Source: Spirochaetia bacterium (GTDB lineage: Bacteria > Spirochaetota > UBA12135). From it: 8,175 nt of DNA. The stretch spans positions 1 to 8,175 of the forward strand of contig DNNS01000268.1 in assembly GCA_003497555.1 (NCBI GenBank). The letters run 5' to 3'. Made by a program: the position numbers and the translations under genes. Numbering within the stretch: the stretch's first letter is position 1; each line of letters starts with the position of its first letter. Positions 7,129 through 8,175 of the stretch are shown here, piece by piece. Below the pieces are notes generated by a model, which was not told the origin of the DNA, ran no database searches, and saw only the letters and a list, made by a program, of their open reading frames with translations.

Positions 7129-7834
7129 ACAGCAGATTAATTCCATGGTTGAAATTTCGCATCGTCTGGCGTATTTGGGATATGTTGCATCTCATGGCGG
7201 CAATATATCCTTGCGCGTTGACCATGATATTATTTTGATTACACCTACAAAAATCGCCAAAAGAAAAATTACCTTTAACGATATTTGCATAGTTAGCAGA
7301 GATGGAAAAATATTATTCATGCCGGAGAATCGAACGCCTACGGGTGAAACTCCCATGCATAACCGGATATATATTAAAAGACCGGATATCAATGCCGTTA
7401 TTCACGCACATCCTCCCTGTTTAACCGGATTTGCAATTGCGCAATCCGCTTTGCTGGAGTTACCGCTGCTGCCTGAACCGGTACTGGAGCTGGGGCCTGT
7501 TTTATCAATAAACTATGAAGAACCAATAAGCGAAAAACTGGCACAGGCCGTTGATACTGTCATAACAAAAAGCAATGCTTTTCTCATGAATAATCATGGC
7601 GCAATGATATTAAGTTATGAAGATTTGGAACGGGCGATAGATTTGCTGGAAATGGCTGAAAGTATGGCTCAATCAGTTTGTACGGCAAAAATATTGGGAA
7701 AAGTTAATGTTATTTCATGCGAGGAAATTATTAATCTGAATAATGTACTACGTAAAAGAGCAATGCCTTTACCGGGAAAAAAAGATCAATTTCATTCCCT
7801 GGAAGAAGTTTTTAATATTAAATCCGGTAACTGA
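7103..7834 (+). CDS. Class II aldolase/adducin family protein (fuculose-phosphate-aldolase-like)
   Basis: The 243-residue length and motif order fit the zinc-dependent class II aldolases (FucA/RhaD/AraD type), which cleave or epimerise phosphorylated ketoses in the cytoplasm. Visible motifs are SHGGNISLRV (30-39), ITPTK (46-50), PTGETPMHNRIY (79-90), VIHAHPP (99-105) and NNHGAM (163-168). By analogy with FucA the zinc ligands would be His101, His103 and His165, with Glu82 as catalytic acid/base, so the active site looks intact. AAGGA at 7088-7092 lies 10 nt before the ATG. The start falls inside the end of the TIM barrel gene, which indicates co-transcription and coupled translation. Pairing with a sugar-isomerase-like protein suggests an isomerase-then-aldolase route. 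Alternatives within the family are a phosphate-sugar epimerase or a decarboxylase such as OtnC-like enzymes; sequence alone does not separate these. Confidence 0.88.
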   Translation: MDKLQKKFKQQINSMVEISHRLAYLGYVASHGGNISLRVDHDIILITPTKIAKRKITFNDICIVSRDGKILFMPENRTPTGETPMHNRIYIKRPDINAVIHAHPPCLTGFAIAQSALLELPLLPEPVLELGPVLSINYEEPISEKLAQAVDTVITKSNAFLMNNHGAMILSYEDLERAIDLLEMAESMAQSVCTAKILGKVNVISCEEIINLNNVLRKRAMPLPGKKDQFHSLEEVFNIKSGN

Positions 7835-7877
7835 TTATGAAAAAATTATAACAACAGTATACAATATCTTATACAGT

Positions 7878-7885
7878 AGAGGTGA
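7878..7885 (+). promoter_or_regulatory. Shine-Dalgarno AGAGGTGA setting a TTG start
   Basis: AGAGGTGA closely matches the anti-Shine-Dalgarno complement AGGAGGTGA and ends 6 nt before TTG at 7892. In that reading frame a TGA at 7883-7885 blocks any earlier start, and the first in-frame ATG comes only at codon 24. TTG is therefore the best supported initiation codon for the glycosidase gene. Confidence 0.7.
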
Positions 7886-7891
7886 GCCGGT

Positions 7892-8175
7892 TTGCAAGAT
7901 TTAGAAATAAGCCGTTTTATTAAAATAATAAAAAACAAACTGTACAGCGATTACCGGGGAATGTACAAGGAAGCAGGCGGTGCATTGCCCTTCCCTTTTA
8001 TAACGCCAGGAAGTCAGCAGTATTCCGATGTGCTCTGGGATTGGGACTCCTGGCTTAGTAATGTAGCACTGCGCCAGATTCTGCTTGAACTCGGCGACAA
8101 AGGTGAAGAAGAGTACGCAGAAAAGTACGAAAAAGGGTGTGTGCTAAACTTTTTGACCTGGGGCGGGAAAGACGG
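7892..8175 (+). CDS. Glycoside hydrolase, GH63/MGH1-like (alpha/alpha) barrel, 5' part only
   Basis: The frame is open from TTG at 7892 to the window edge (94 full codons plus two bases), so the gene is cut by the window, not broken. The translation begins MQDLEISRFIKIIKNKLYSD and contains PFPFITPGSQQYSDVLWDWDSW (split as residues 33-42 and 43-54) followed by a helix SNVALRQILLELGD. A proline/glycine turn leading into a W-D-x-D-S-W block is typical near the start of trehalase-, GH63- and mannosylglycerate-hydrolase-like catalytic barrels, where it helps shape the active site. The start has no signal peptide, so the enzyme would be cytoplasmic. It lies 57 nt after the aldolase gene in the same direction and probably belongs to the same operon. 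The family call rests on one conserved block; the exact substrate cannot be inferred. Confidence 0.65.
   Translation, partial: MQDLEISRFIKIIKNKLYSDYRGMYKEAGGALPFPFITPGSQQYSDVLWDWDSWLSNVALRQILLELGDKGEEEYAEKYEKGCVLNFLTWGGKD

Noticed and set aside
7837..7851. Tiny frame ATG AAA AAA TTA TAA after the aldolase stop
   Set aside because: It has four sense codons and no clear Shine-Dalgarno, which is common by chance in AT-rich spacers; no leader-peptide features are present.
7857..7874. Inverted repeat gtata...tatac before the glycosidase gene
   Set aside because: A 5-bp AT-rich stem with a loop of about 8 nt is expected by chance and has no T-tract, so it does not support a terminator or operator.

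Overview
The window is AT-rich (roughly 40% GC by eye) and holds bacterial genes, all on the + strand. The gene content suggests a free-living or gut/marine member of the PVC group, most likely Lentisphaerota or a related Verrucomicrobiota/Kiritimatiellota lineage. The pointers are a giant secreted protein with repeated LamG domains and an N-terminal TIGR03790-type domain, a Tat/lipoprotein leader, and a sugar-handling set with a xylose-isomerase-like TIM barrel, a class II aldolase and an (alpha/alpha) barrel glycosidase. This lineage call is inferred from gene style and not from a marker gene.

Layout. A small GNAT acetyltransferase gene (25-495) comes first. A 293-base AT-rich gap (496-788) follows. 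It carries a hairpin directly at the GNAT stop, a perfect 30-bp palindrome at 574-603 that probably ends the GNAT transcript, and then the leader of the next unit with a strong GGAGG at 776-780. The second unit looks like one operon running off the right edge: a 1649-residue secreted multidomain protein (789-5738), a 64-residue Tat-like lipoprotein (5713-5907, overlapping by 26 nt), a sugar-isomerase-type TIM barrel (5926-7128, 18 nt later), a class II aldolase (7103-7834, again a 26-nt overlap), and the first 94 codons of a GH63/MGH1-like glycoside hydrolase with a TTG start (7892 onward).

How the genes may work together. The giant protein would be exported and could bind glycans through its three LamG domains. 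The intracellular genes look like carbohydrate catabolism: a glycosidase releases a sugar, an isomerase converts it, and an aldolase cleaves the phosphorylated ketose. No kinase or transporter is visible inside the window, so the substrate cannot be named.

Two points deserve most attention. In the giant protein, the TIGR03790-type domain appears to be split by a beta-propeller-like insertion of about 400 residues. The small lipoprotein gene looks like a detached export leader: it is in frame with the following TIM barrel gene, which lacks its own Shine-Dalgarno, and the two are separated by the stop codons TAA ATT TAA.
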